NCBI GenBank assembly: GCA_017458265.1
Contig: JAFTFV010000025.1
Coordinates: forward strand, 18,558 to 82,557
Source: Bacteroidales bacterium
GTDB taxonomy: Bacteria; Bacteroidota; Bacteroidia; Bacteroidales; UBA932
Direction of reading: 5' to 3'
Length of the DNA stretch: 64,000 nucleotides
Under the pieces are notes generated by a model that did no database searches, was not told the origin of the DNA, and saw only the letters and a list, made by a program, of their open reading frames with translations. The position numbers and the translations under genes were made by a program. Positions 49,763 to 59,302 of this stretch are shown here, one piece after another; positions within the stretch are counted from its first letter, which is position 1; each line of letters opens with the position of its first letter.

Positions 49763-51793
49763 TCACCAACCGGGATTCTGGGTAAGACCATAACCCTTCT
49801 GTACCTCGATACGGGAAACAGGGTCGAGATACCACTTGTTGGACCATTTGCCGGCCTCCCACCATACGCGGGCACCGTTTGTGATCTGGGGCTTCTCGTA
49901 TTCGAACTTGGGCCAGGGGTCGCCTTCAGCCCAGCGGACATCAGTAGCACCGTCAGGGGACATGCGCTTACCGTCTGCGTCAAGACGGTAGACCCTGATT
50001 TCATGCAGAGGCTTGGTGAACAGATCCTGGCGCTTGCGGCGGATCATGTCGTATACGCGGTCACCGCATTCGGCACCGATCTCGCAGTTACGCTCGCGGA
50101 GGATTTCCTCGATGAGGTTGTTCTTGTTGGTAGTAAGGTTCAGACCGGGGTTCTTTTCCTCAATCTTGCCAAGACCTACGCGTGCGCGGACAATATTGAT
50201 GTCATCAAGAGCGCCGGTAAGGTCGCCTGTTTCAGCCTTTGCTTCTGCACGGATGAGGTACATTTCAGCAAGACGGATGTAAGCTACGCCGATGTATGCA
50301 TCTTCCATCTTGGCATTGGAATAGTCGAGCATCCATTTGAACTTCCTGTAATTGGAAGCGCCGTCATCGGAACCTGCATCACCGAAGTTGTCCTTGTCGA
50401 AATACATTGCACCGCCAACCCAGAGGTCTGCGTAGGCCTTGCCATTGTAGTCAAAACCTGCGGGCAGGGACTGTCTGGGAACGGAAATGGTCTCGTAGAG
50501 GCGGGGGTCACGGTCGGCGAAGATGTCGATTCCGGTGGGGTTCTTGCCCTTGCCGTAGATATCGGCATAAGGGAAGTTGCGGCCGTCCTGCATGCCGAAG
50601 CATTCCATGAGTTCGTTGGTGGGAACCTGGCCGCCCTGACGTACGCAGTCAAGGCACCAGCCGTTCCATCCCCATCCCCAGCCGTTCACTCTGGAGCCGT
50701 TAACGACATCATCGCTGAGATAGATTGAAGGATGTACGTCAAAGATCTTTTCGTGATGGGTTTCGTCATTGCGGTAGCGGTATGCCCTGCGGTATGCGGT
50801 GCGGTATCCTGCCTCGTCCTCCGTAGTGGGCTGCACAAGTGCGTAGTAGTTGCCGTTTGCAGCGTTGTCGTTGAAGAAGTCTTCGCAGGCGTCAAGGCAC
50901 TTCTTCCAGAGGCTTGCGTCATAGCCGCCGAACCATACGTGCTCGATGTTGGTGAACTCGGTGGTCTTGTCGGCAGTGTACTCCATGTAGGGCTTGTCGC
51001 TGTTGAAGAGGGGAGATGCTGCGAACATCCATACCTTTGCGCGGAGGGCGCGTGCGGCAGCCTTGGTCAGACGGCCGGACCACTGGCCGATGTCGGCATT
51101 GGGAACGTTCCAGACGTATCCGGGCTCGTTGATGGCGCAGACGATGAGGGAATCGATGAACTCGACGGTCTCCTTTGCGGTAGAACGGCCTCCGGTGAAG
51201 TTTTCACCCACGCCGTAGGCTCTTCTTGCAAGGCAAAGGCCGCCGAAGTTGCGGAAAGCGTCGAAATAGCGGCTTGCCATGATGGTGTAAGCCTCACCGC
51301 GAAGGCGGCTCTTCTCGTCGTCAGCCATGTCGGGAACCCTGTCGATGTTCTCGATGATCTGCCAGCATTTGCGAACGGTCTCATAGATGGAGACACGGCC
51401 GCCGGCAACATCGCCGAGGGACCTTGTGGAATATGAGAACTTGCCCATGAAGTTACCGTTGTTGGTATCCTGGGCGTCCTCTGTAAGGCCGCCGGTATAG
51501 TAGCTCTGCTTGGGACCGCCCCAGCCGCAGTAGCAGTGGTAGGAATCGCCCAGAACGTCGATCGGGGCGCCGTTCATCATGTTTCCTGCGGTGTAGGTGC
51601 AGTAGAGCTGTCCGTAGGCACTCCACAGGAAGTTGCGGGTGTACTCTGCCTTTGTGAAGACAGTGTCGATGTTGACATCCACGCCCGGAGCCTTCTCAAG
51701 GAAGGCGTCGCCAACTGCGAAGCGGTCTACGCAGGATGCGGCGAACATGGAGCAGAGTCCCAGCGTCAATATAATATTGTATATCTTTTTCAT
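49763..51793 (-). CDS. SusD/RagB-family glycan-binding lipoprotein, first pair
   Basis: A 676-residue lipoprotein starting MKKIYNIILTLGLCSMFAAS and lipidated at SCVDRF. It is longer than typical SusD. Family marks are LRGEAYTIMASRYFDAFRNF, ALRAKVWMFAASPLFNSDKP, VAYIRLAEMYLIRAEAKAET and the C-terminal DPVSRIEVQKGYGLTQNPGW. Position 51793 is taken as the start because it alone gives a lipoprotein signal; an upstream GTG overlaps the SusC stop. It pairs with the full-length SusC upstream and corresponds to xusB in the characterised xylan systems. Confidence 0.93.
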   Translation of the reverse strand: MKKIYNIILTLGLCSMFAASCVDRFAVGDAFLEKAPGVDVNIDTVFTKAEYTRNFLWSAYGQLYCTYTAGNMMNGAPIDVLGDSYHCYCGWGGPKQSYYTGGLTEDAQDTNNGNFMGKFSYSTRSLGDVAGGRVSIYETVRKCWQIIENIDRVPDMADDEKSRLRGEAYTIMASRYFDAFRNFGGLCLARRAYGVGENFTGGRSTAKETVEFIDSLIVCAINEPGYVWNVPNADIGQWSGRLTKAAARALRAKVWMFAASPLFNSDKPYMEYTADKTTEFTNIEHVWFGGYDASLWKKCLDACEDFFNDNAANGNYYALVQPTTEDEAGYRTAYRRAYRYRNDETHHEKIFDVHPSIYLSDDVVNGSRVNGWGWGWNGWCLDCVRQGGQVPTNELMECFGMQDGRNFPYADIYGKGKNPTGIDIFADRDPRLYETISVPRQSLPAGFDYNGKAYADLWVGGAMYFDKDNFGDAGSDDGASNYRKFKWMLDYSNAKMEDAYIGVAYIRLAEMYLIRAEAKAETGDLTGALDDINIVRARVGLGKIEEKNPGLNLTTNKNNLIEEILRERNCEIGAECGDRVYDMIRRKRQDLFTKPLHEIRVYRLDADGKRMSPDGATDVRWAEGDPWPKFEYEKPQITNGARVWWEAGKWSNKWYLDPVSRIEVQKGYGLTQNPGW

Positions 51794-51806
51794 ATTCGTA
51801 CCGGAA

Positions 51807-54800
51807 TTAGAAGTTAAGCTGTGCACCGATGTTCACGACGCGGGTCATAGGATAGCGCACGCCGTAGTCGAGGCCTGAGCCGGGAGCTTCCGGGTCGTTG
51901 CCGTCGAACTCGGAGAAGGTGAGGAGGTTCTGTCCGGAGAGGTATACCCTGATGTAGTTGAAGAACGGCATGCTCTTGGGCTTGTTGAAGGTATAGCCGA
52001 TTTCTACGTTCTTCAGACGGACATACTTGGAGTCAATCATCCATGCCTGGGAGTCACGGTTGTTGTGAACCCTGTTGGTGAAGGAAATACGGGGAAGTAT
52101 TGCATTGGGGTTGTCCTCGGTCCAGGAATTGTCTGCCACCCACTGGGTAAGGGCCGATGTGTTGGTGGAGCCGAACTGGTCGCGGAAGTAACCGTTGAGC
52201 TGGCGGCTCACATGGTCTGCACCCGTCCACAGCATGGAGAAATCGAATCCCTTGTAATGGAGTGAAGTGTTTAGGGAGTAAGTGATTTCAGGAGTGTCGG
52301 TGTAGCCGAGGGGCTTCTGGTCGTTGGCGTCGATGACACCGTCGCCGTTGAGGTCTACATAGACTGCATCACCGTATTTGAGGGTGACGTTCTGGTCGGG
52401 CATAGGGACGCCGTATTTTTCCATGTAGCGGTCCTCTGTGCCGGGCTGGTAGAACTCGAAGAGGTCATAGCCGAAGCGCTGTCCTACGGGAAGGCCGGTG
52501 TGCTTGAGGTATGCATACAGAGGCTCAACCTCGAGCATCTCGATAATCTGGTTCTTTGCGTAGGAGATGTTGGGGGAAATGGAGTAGCGGAAGTCGCCGA
52601 TCCTGTCTTCCCAGTTGAGGGTGATTTCGTAACCGTGGTTCTTCACGCGGCCTTCGTTCACATAGCTTGAAGGCAGGGAAGTAACTGCGGGCAGGGTGGA
52701 TTCGTTGGACACGAGGATGTGGTTACGGTCCTCCCAGAAGAAATCTACATAAGCGTGCAGGCGCTCCTTGAGGAAGGCTACGTCGACACCCAGGTTGATC
52801 TTCTTTGCGGTTTCCCAGGTAACGTTGGGGTTGCCGGCGGTAAGTTCCTTGACTGCCTGCAGCCATTCGCCGCTGGTTCCGAAGTTTGCACCGCGGTTCT
52901 GAGGGTTGGTAGTCATCGAGCCCTTGTAGAACTGCCATGCGCCGGGGAGATAGAGGAAACGTGCACCGTTGGTGTTGTCGTTACCTACGATACCGTAGGA
53001 ACCGCGGAGCTTGAGGTAGCCGATGAAGTTCTTGAGAGGCTCCCACCACTTTTCGCTGGAAGGAATCCAGCCCACGGAAACTGACGGGAAGAGGCCGTAG
53101 CGCTTGCCGGGGGCGAAGTTCTCGGAACCGTTGTAACCGATGTTCAGGTCAAGCATGTACTTGGTTGCGTAGTCGTAGGTGATACGGCCGACAAGTCCTA
53201 CATAGCCCTTGGGGATGGACTGGTAGAGGCTGTTGTCGGAATCCCAGGGATAATAAGTCTTGCTCTGGTTGTAGAGGAGCAGGGCGCCGATGTTGTGCTG
53301 GCCGAAGCGGCGGTTGTAGTCGAAGCTTGCTTCTGCATACCAGTTGCGGCTTCCCCATTTGCTTTCGCTGTAGGGAATGGGCCAGGTAACGCCTTCCTTG
53401 CGGAGGACTTCCTTGCCGTCCACTATGGTAGCTACATACTGGACACCGGTGCCGTAGCCGTTCTGGCGGTTCTTCTGGGCGGTGTACTCAGAGTTGTATG
53501 AGGCTTTTGCCTTGAAGCTCAGGCCCTTGGTGAGAGCATCGAGGTTGAGCTTGTACTGGATGTCGAAATTGAGGACGTTGGTGCTCTCATCAACATAGCC
53601 AAGGTTGTAGTAGTTTGAGAGGGCGTCACGGTCATAGGGACCTACGATGTTCTCGTCGGAGACGATGTGACGGCCCAGTGCGTCCACGCCGCTGCCTGCG
53701 TAGGGAGTTGCACCCTGCAGGTAACGGAAGAGGAAACCTTCACCGCCGCCCATTGTGGTACGCTCCTGCATGCGGCCGCCCAGGGTGATGGACAGCTGGC
53801 TGATCTTGGAGACGTCGATATCGAGGTTGGCGCGGTAGTTCAGACGCTGGTAGTCAAAGGTTTCGTTCTTGTTGCTGGAGAAAGTCTTGAACAGTGAGTT
53901 CTGATTGAGGAAACCTGCCGATACGAAGTAACGTACACGGTCTGTACCGCCGTTTACGTTCACGTTGGCCTGCTCCTGCCATGCAGAATCGTTCATGATG
54001 TAGCCAATCCAGTCCATGCTGGGGAAGGTGGTGGGCATGTCACCCAGACGGAAGTGCTCCATGACATCCTGGCTGAAACGGATACCGTCACCGGCGTAAG
54101 GGGTGTAGTCGGTGATGTTGGCGGTTCCGGGCCACTGTGTCACGGGGCGGGTATCGGTAATCTGCGTGTAGTTCCACATCTTGCCGTAGGTATAGGAATC
54201 GGCAAAGTCGATGAACTTGGAGATGCTCTGCACTGCGGCGCTGGCCGATGCGGTGACGGAGGCCTTTCCTTCGGTACCACGCTTGGTGGTTACGAGGATG
54301 ACGCCGTTAGCGCCGCGCACACCGAACACTGCGGTTGCCGATGCATCCTTCAGGACGGAGATACTCTCGATTTCGTTGGCGTCCAACTGTGAGAAGGAAC
54401 GCTCGACGCCGTCCACCAGGACCAGAGGTTCAGCGCTGTTCAGGGATCCGACGCCACGGATGCGGATGACAGGTTCATCGGCACCGGGCATACCGGAAGG
54501 CTGGACTGCCGAAACGCCGGGGAGGTTACCCTGGAGGGCGTTTGCCACGTTGGCCACAGGGGCCTTGAGAAGTTCGTCGCTGCCTACTGCGGATACAGCA
54601 CCTGTAATTGTCACCTTCTTCTGCTGGCCGTAAGCGATGACCACGGCCTCGTCAAGGGCCCTTGATTCGGGCTCCAGGGTGACGGTTAAGTTTCGTCCGG
54701 TAACCTGGACAGCCTGCGTGGTGTAGCCGATGCAGGAAATCTCGAGCACGGCTCCACTGGGGGCAGAGATGACAAAGTTACCGTCCAAATCTGTGATGGT

Positions 54801-54968
54801 TCCGGTCCTGGTCCCTTGTATGACCACGCCGGCTCCAATCAGCCCTTCTCCCTGCTCATCCAGGACTTTGCCTTCCACACGCAGATTCTGTGCGAAAGAG
54901 TGTACGGGCATAAGGAGCAAAAGCACCATAAGACCGAACAGATGAGCCAGTTTTCTACTTTTCATCAT
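51807..54968 (-). CDS. SusC-family TonB-dependent transporter, full length, first pair
   Basis: A 1053-residue outer-membrane receptor. It has a signal peptide (LAHLFGLMVLLLLMPVHSFA), a carboxypeptidase-D regulatory-like domain (about 28-110, VEGKVLDEQGEGLIGAGVVI), the SusC box and plug (ALDEAVVIAYGQQKKVTITG; SAEPLVLVDGVERSFSQLDA; ATAVFGVRGANGVILVTTKR), and a barrel ending RVVNIGAQLNF. It is the first gene of the six-gene minus-strand operon and the xusA equivalent. The start may be either of two adjacent ATGs (54968 or 54965). A 317-bp spacer with candidate operators separates it from the divergent GH10 gene. Confidence 0.95.
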   Translation of the reverse strand: MMKSRKLAHLFGLMVLLLLMPVHSFAQNLRVEGKVLDEQGEGLIGAGVVIQGTRTGTITDLDGNFVISAPSGAVLEISCIGYTTQAVQVTGRNLTVTLEPESRALDEAVVIAYGQQKKVTITGAVSAVGSDELLKAPVANVANALQGNLPGVSAVQPSGMPGADEPVIRIRGVGSLNSAEPLVLVDGVERSFSQLDANEIESISVLKDASATAVFGVRGANGVILVTTKRGTEGKASVTASASAAVQSISKFIDFADSYTYGKMWNYTQITDTRPVTQWPGTANITDYTPYAGDGIRFSQDVMEHFRLGDMPTTFPSMDWIGYIMNDSAWQEQANVNVNGGTDRVRYFVSAGFLNQNSLFKTFSSNKNETFDYQRLNYRANLDIDVSKISQLSITLGGRMQERTTMGGGEGFLFRYLQGATPYAGSGVDALGRHIVSDENIVGPYDRDALSNYYNLGYVDESTNVLNFDIQYKLNLDALTKGLSFKAKASYNSEYTAQKNRQNGYGTGVQYVATIVDGKEVLRKEGVTWPIPYSESKWGSRNWYAEASFDYNRRFGQHNIGALLLYNQSKTYYPWDSDNSLYQSIPKGYVGLVGRITYDYATKYMLDLNIGYNGSENFAPGKRYGLFPSVSVGWIPSSEKWWEPLKNFIGYLKLRGSYGIVGNDNTNGARFLYLPGAWQFYKGSMTTNPQNRGANFGTSGEWLQAVKELTAGNPNVTWETAKKINLGVDVAFLKERLHAYVDFFWEDRNHILVSNESTLPAVTSLPSSYVNEGRVKNHGYEITLNWEDRIGDFRYSISPNISYAKNQIIEMLEVEPLYAYLKHTGLPVGQRFGYDLFEFYQPGTEDRYMEKYGVPMPDQNVTLKYGDAVYVDLNGDGVIDANDQKPLGYTDTPEITYSLNTSLHYKGFDFSMLWTGADHVSRQLNGYFRDQFGSTNTSALTQWVADNSWTEDNPNAILPRISFTNRVHNNRDSQAWMIDSKYVRLKNVEIGYTFNKPKSMPFFNYIRVYLSGQNLLTFSEFDGNDPEAPGSGLDYGVRYPMTRVVNIGAQLNF

Positions 54969-55109
54969 TTTTGGTTGGATTAGATGGTTGTAAAATTTTG
55001 GTTATTGAATTTAGTTGTACATTTTCACAGTTACAAAGGTCGCAAGCTTTCTCCAATATATACGTGCGCGGGGAAACAATTCTTATAAACAATGAAACAT
55101 GGCCCGAAT

Positions 55110-55202
55110 TTTTGATACAAAAAGTGTCAATTTTGAGAAAATCGGCCCCAAAGTAACGGTTTTGATACAAAATGTTCCCAAACTGCTAAATTTGTATCAA
55201 AA
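55110..55202. promoter_or_regulatory. Three palindromic operator candidates TTTTG-ATA-CAAAA in the susC/GH10 spacer
   Basis: Copies are TTTTGATACAAAA at 55110-55122, TTTTGATACAAAA at 55160-55172 and ATTTGTATCAAAA (inverted core, one change) at 55190-55202. Start-to-start distances are 50 and 30 bp, near multiples of the helix turn. They sit in the otherwise empty 317-bp gap between the divergent susC and GH10 genes and could bind the HTCS AraC domain. Confidence 0.6.
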
Positions 55203-55250
55203 AGGTAAAACAATGTGCCATGGCAAACGCCCTTGATTAAGACTAATGCG

Positions 55251-55258
55251 TAAATTTG
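55251..55258 (+). promoter_or_regulatory. -7 box TAAATTTG for the divergent GH10 gene
   Basis: TAAATTTG is a full TAnnTTTG match 27 bp before the ATG and about 48 bp downstream of the third operator candidate. A TTG lies 15 bp upstream, closer than the usual -33 spacing, so an activator may be needed. Confidence 0.55.
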
Positions 55259-55285
55259 CATTGATATAAACCGCATCGCAAGTAT

Positions 55286-56416
55286 ATGAAAAATACAAGC
55301 CTTCCAATCCTCTTCTGCGCCTGTCTCATGGCAGCTTTCTCATGTGGAAAAGACGAGCCTCAAAGCCGTCCCGACGTCGTCATTCCCACAAAACCGGAGA
55401 ACGAAACCCCTGAAAATACCGGGGACTATTCGCTTGGAGAGCTTGCAGCCATGCAGGGAATAAAGCTGGGCGCCGCTTTCACATACTGGGAGTACAGGCT
55501 CAACGCCCAGGTCCCGCAGATTCTCACCCGCGAGTTTGATGCCGTCACCTTCGGCAATGAAATGAAGCACGACGCCATCGTAAAGGCAAACGGCACCATG
55601 GACTTCTCCACCGCAGACGAGATGGTCCGGTGGACAAAGGACTGTGGCGTGGAGCTTTTCGGCCATGTCCTTGGCTGGCACAGCCAGCAGCAGACCGACT
55701 ATCTGAATACCCTCAAGGATGACGCCGCCGTGGACGAGGCCTTCAAGAACTACGTCTACGGCATGATGGAGCATTTTGACGTATACGCCTGGGATGTGGT
55801 GAACGAGACCTTTGCCGACGGTGGCAACGGTGCCTTCCGCACTGTCTACACCACCCAGCCGGCAAACCACGTCTACGTATGGGGCTCGCACTATCCCAGC
55901 ACCAAGGACTGGGTTGACAAGGCTTTCCAGTATGCGGCCGACGCCTGCAAGAAATATGGCAAGACCCCCGTCCTCTACATCAACGACTACAATCTGGAGA
56001 CCGATCCCGGCAAGCGAAACGGCCTCTGCGACTACGCCAAGAATAACCCCAACGTAACTGGCGTCGCCACTCAGATGCACATAGACATGGCCATCCCGGA
56101 CCTCAAGAACAAGATATCGGAAACCCTCAAGGCCCTTGTTGCCACCGGCAAGATGGTGCGTATCGCAGAACTTGACATCAAGACGCAGGACATCAACGCC
56201 CAGGCCGATATGTTCCGCTACATCTTCGAGCAGTACATAGCCATAGTCCCCGCTGCCCAGAGGGGTGGCATCACCTTCTGGGGTATCAATGACAAGGATT
56301 CCTGGGTAGGGGAGGAGAACCACCCTCTCCTCTGGATGGACTCCGTATACAACAAGAAACCCGCATACGACGAAATCTACAACTTCCTCCTTGAACTCAA
56401 CGGCCTCAACTCATAA
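55286..56416 (+). CDS. Endo-1,4-beta-xylanase, GH10 lipoprotein, second copy
   Basis: A 376-residue GH10 enzyme with signal SLPILFCACLMAAFSC and a lipidated Cys. A short Pro/Glu-rich linker (DVVIPTKPENETPENTGD) leads to the barrel: AVTFGNEMKHDAIVKANGTM, FGHVLGWHSQQQTDYLNTL, acid/base Glu in AWDVVNETFADGGNGAF and nucleophile Glu in VRIAELDIKTQDINA. The acidic linker after the lipid anchor suggests surface exposure for attack on polymeric xylan, complementing the GH10 at 31806-32909. It is divergent from susC and shares its regulatory spacer. The xylB promoter begins right after its stop. Confidence 0.93.
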   Translation: MKNTSLPILFCACLMAAFSCGKDEPQSRPDVVIPTKPENETPENTGDYSLGELAAMQGIKLGAAFTYWEYRLNAQVPQILTREFDAVTFGNEMKHDAIVKANGTMDFSTADEMVRWTKDCGVELFGHVLGWHSQQQTDYLNTLKDDAAVDEAFKNYVYGMMEHFDVYAWDVVNETFADGGNGAFRTVYTTQPANHVYVWGSHYPSTKDWVDKAFQYAADACKKYGKTPVLYINDYNLETDPGKRNGLCDYAKNNPNVTGVATQMHIDMAIPDLKNKISETLKALVATGKMVRIAELDIKTQDINAQADMFRYIFEQYIAIVPAAQRGGITFWGINDKDSWVGEENHPLLWMDSVYNKKPAYDEIYNFLLELNGLNS

Positions 56417-56421
56417 ATTTG

Positions 56422-56429
56422 TATATTTG
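56422..56429 (+). promoter_or_regulatory. -7 box TATATTTG for xylB-xylA
   Basis: TATATTTG matches TAnnTTTG, 22 bp before the xylB ATG and 6 bp after the GH10 stop. It gives the xylose genes their own promoter. Confidence 0.55.
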
Positions 56430-56451
56430 TAAAAACTAATACAAAACAGAA

Positions 56452-57948
56452 ATGTACCTTTTAGGTTATGATATCGGCAGCTCTTCCGTAAAGGCGTCCC
56501 TGGTTGACGCCCAGAGCGGAAAATGCGTAGCCAGCGCCTTCTACCCCAAGCAGGAGGCCCCCATTATCTCCAAGAAGGCCGGCTGGGCCGAACAGGACCC
56601 CTCCATGTGGATGGGAAACCTCCGCCTCGCCACGGAAGACGTCCTCCACCAGCTTGGTGAAATTATCCCCCACAGGGCCCAGCTGGACCTTGCCGATGCC
56701 GTCGCAGCCATCGGCATATCCTACCAGATGCACGGCTTGGTGTGCGTGGACAAGGACCTGAATGTCCTGAGGCCGTCCATCATCTGGTGCGACTCCCGCG
56801 CCGTTCCCTACGGCCAGAAGGCCTTCGAAACCCTCGGCAAGGACTGGTGCCTTCCGCACCTTCTGAACTCTCCTGGCAATTTCACGGCCGCAAAGCTTGC
56901 CTGGGTGAAGGAGAACGAGCCGGAGCTCTACTCCCGCATCTGGAAGATAATGCTACCCGGAGACTATATCGCCATGCGCCTCACCGGCAGCGTGTGTTCC
57001 ACCGTCAGCGGCCTCTCAGAAGGCATTTTCTGGGATTTCCAGGCCGACAAGCCCTCTGCCGAACTCCTGAACTACTTCGGTTTCGACGCCTCAGTCTTGC
57101 CGCAGGTGAAGCCCACCTTCGGCATTCAAGGTACCCTAACCAAGGAGGCTGCCGGCTTGCTGGGCCTCAAGGAAGGCACCCCTGTCACTTACCGCGCCGG
57201 AGACCAGCCCAACAACGCCCTCAGCCTGAACGTCTTCAACCCCGGTGAAATCGCATCCACCGCAGGCACTTCCGGCGTCGTGTACGGCGTTATCGACAAA
57301 GTGAACTATGACCCTCTCTCCCGCGTGAATACCTTCGCGCACGTTAACCACACCGCTGCCGATCCCCGCCTTGGCGTTCTCCTCTGCATCAACGGCACCG
57401 GCATCCTCAATTCCTGGATGCACCGCAACGTGGCACCGGAGCTCAGCTATCCCCAGATGAACGAGCTGGCCGCAAAGGCTCCCATCGGCAGTGAGGGCGT
57501 GTCCATCCTGCCCTTCGGCAACGGGGCCGAACGCATGCTCGAAAACCGCGAATGCGGATGCAGCGTCCATGGCCTTAACTTCAACCGCCACGGCCAGGCC
57601 CACCTCCTCAGGGCCGCTCAGGAGGACATCGTCTTCTCCTTCCAGTACGGCATCGAAATCATGCAGCAGATGGGCCTCAAGGTAGACAAGATACACGCCG
57701 GCAAGGCCAATATGTTCCTGTCTCCCATCTTCCGTGAAACCCTTGCAGGCGTTTCCGGAGCCACCATCGAACTCTACGATACCGACGGCTCCGTGGGCGC
57801 AGCCAAGGGAGCCGGCATCGGCGCTGGTATCTACAAGGACAACCGCGAAGCCTTCTCCACCCTGGAACGCCTCGCCGTCATCCTCCCTTCCCACCAGGAC
57901 GAGTACCGCTCCGCCTACGAAAAATGGAAAACGCACCTGTCATTCTGA
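56452..57948 (+). CDS. xylB: Xylulokinase
   Basis: A 498-residue FGGY sugar kinase converting D-xylulose to xylulose-5-phosphate with ATP. The N-terminal phosphate loop is YDIGSSSVKASLVD, substrate contacts include ISYQMHGLVCVD, and the catalytic Asp is in YRAGDQPNNALSLNVF (about residue 250). ASTAGTSGVVYG is the ATP-side motif. The last codons (Leu-Ser-Phe) and the stop come from a dispersed repeat unit, so the C-terminus may be slightly altered from the ancestral one. The enzyme acts with xylA 30 bp downstream. Confidence 0.95.
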   Translation: MYLLGYDIGSSSVKASLVDAQSGKCVASAFYPKQEAPIISKKAGWAEQDPSMWMGNLRLATEDVLHQLGEIIPHRAQLDLADAVAAIGISYQMHGLVCVDKDLNVLRPSIIWCDSRAVPYGQKAFETLGKDWCLPHLLNSPGNFTAAKLAWVKENEPELYSRIWKIMLPGDYIAMRLTGSVCSTVSGLSEGIFWDFQADKPSAELLNYFGFDASVLPQVKPTFGIQGTLTKEAAGLLGLKEGTPVTYRAGDQPNNALSLNVFNPGEIASTAGTSGVVYGVIDKVNYDPLSRVNTFAHVNHTAADPRLGVLLCINGTGILNSWMHRNVAPELSYPQMNELAAKAPIGSEGVSILPFGNGAERMLENRECGCSVHGLNFNRHGQAHLLRAAQEDIVFSFQYGIEIMQQMGLKVDKIHAGKANMFLSPIFRETLAGVSGATIELYDTDGSVGAAKGAGIGAGIYKDNREAFSTLERLAVILPSHQDEYRSAYEKWKTHLSF

Positions 57949-57964
57949 ACGAAGTGAAGAATCT
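57937..57964. repeat. Dispersed repeat unit spanning the xylB stop codon
   Basis: ctgtcattctgaacgaagtg followed by aagaatct is a variant of the unit at 10095-10125. Its first twelve bases are the codons Leu-Ser-Phe-TGA that end xylB. The rest fills the gap before xylA. Confidence 0.8.
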
Positions 57965-57978
57965 AAATCATTAATATT

Positions 57979-59295
57979 ATGGCAAAAGAGTATTTCCCTA
58001 CCATCGGCAAGATTCCCTTCGAGGGAACTGCCAGCAAGAATCCCCTTGCATTCCATTATTATGAGCCCGAGCGCGTAGTCGCCGGAAAGCCCATGAAGGA
58101 CTGGCTCAAGTTCGCAATGGCCTGGTGGCACACCCTGGGCCAGGCCTCTTCCGACCCCTTCGGCGGCCAGACCCGCTCTTACGAATGGGACAAGGGCGAA
58201 TGCCCCTACTGCCGTGCACGCAACAAGGTTGACGCCGGTTTTGAAATCATGCAGAAACTCGGCATCGAGTACTTCTGCTTCCACGACATCGACCTCGTCG
58301 AAGACTGCGAAGACATCGCCGAGTATGAGGCCCGCATGAAGGACGTTACCGACTACCTCGTCGAAAAGATGAAGGAAACCGGCATCAAGAACCTCTGGGG
58401 CACTGCAAACGTGTTCGGCAACAAGCGTTACATGAACGGCGCCGGCACCAACCCTCAGTTCGACATCGTCGCACGCGCTGCCGTCCAGATCAAGAACGCC
58501 ATCGACGCCACCATCAAGCTTGGCGGTACCAGCTATGTGTTCTGGGGCGGCCGTGAAGGCTACTACAGCCTCCTTAACACTCAGATGCAGCGTGAGAAGG
58601 ACCACCTCGCAAAGCTCCTCACCGCAGCCCGTGACTATGCACGCGCAAAGGGCTTCAAGGGAACCTTCCTCATCGAGCCCAAGCCCATGGAGCCCACAAA
58701 GCACCAGTACGACGTGGACACAGAGACCGTCATCGGCTTCCTCCGCGCAAACGGCCTTGACAAGGACTTCAAGGTGAACATCGAGGTGAACCACGCCACC
58801 CTTGCCGGCCACACCTTCGAGCACGAACTCACCGTTGCCCGCGAGAACGGCTTCCTTGGCTCAATCGACGCAAACCGCGGCGACGCCCAGAACGGCTGGG
58901 ATACAGACCAGTTCCCCGTAGACCCTTACGATCTCACCCAGGCCATGATGCAGATCATCCTGGGCGGCGGCCTCGGAAACGGCGGTACCAACTTCGACGC
59001 CAAGCTCCGCCGCTCATCGACAGACCCCGATGACATCTTCATCGCACACATCAGCGCAATGGATGCCATGGCACACGCCCTCCTCAACGCTGCTGCAGTT
59101 CTTGAGGAAAGCCCTCTCTGCAAGATGGTTGCCGACCGCTACGCCAGCTTCGACTCCGGACTCGGAAAGAAGTTCGAGGAAGGAAAGGCTACCCTCGAAG
59201 ACCTCTACGAGTATGCCCTCAAGGCAGGCGAGCCCGTTGCCGCCTCCGGCAAGCAGGAGCTCTACGAAACCCTCCTCAACCTCTACGCCAAGTAG
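57979..59295 (+). CDS. xylA: Xylose isomerase
   Basis: A 438-residue enzyme interconverting D-xylose and D-xylulose with two divalent metals. FCFHDIDLVEDCEDIAEYEA has the catalytic His-Asp, YVFWGGREGYYSLLNT a metal-binding Glu, LIEPKPMEPTKHQYD the second metal site, and NIEVNHATLAGHTFEHEL the conserved His/Glu stretch. SIDANRGDAQNGWDTDQFPV binds metal at Asp residues. The length and motifs match the class II (longer) xylose isomerases of Bacteroidota. It lies 30 bp after xylB and ends at a bidirectional terminator. Confidence 0.97.
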   Translation: MAKEYFPTIGKIPFEGTASKNPLAFHYYEPERVVAGKPMKDWLKFAMAWWHTLGQASSDPFGGQTRSYEWDKGECPYCRARNKVDAGFEIMQKLGIEYFCFHDIDLVEDCEDIAEYEARMKDVTDYLVEKMKETGIKNLWGTANVFGNKRYMNGAGTNPQFDIVARAAVQIKNAIDATIKLGGTSYVFWGGREGYYSLLNTQMQREKDHLAKLLTAARDYARAKGFKGTFLIEPKPMEPTKHQYDVDTETVIGFLRANGLDKDFKVNIEVNHATLAGHTFEHELTVARENGFLGSIDANRGDAQNGWDTDQFPVDPYDLTQAMMQIILGGGLGNGGTNFDAKLRRSSTDPDDIFIAHISAMDAMAHALLNAAAVLEESPLCKMVADRYASFDSGLGKKFEEGKATLEDLYEYALKAGEPVAASGKQELYETLLNLYAK

Positions 59296-59302
59296 AAAAA
59301 TC

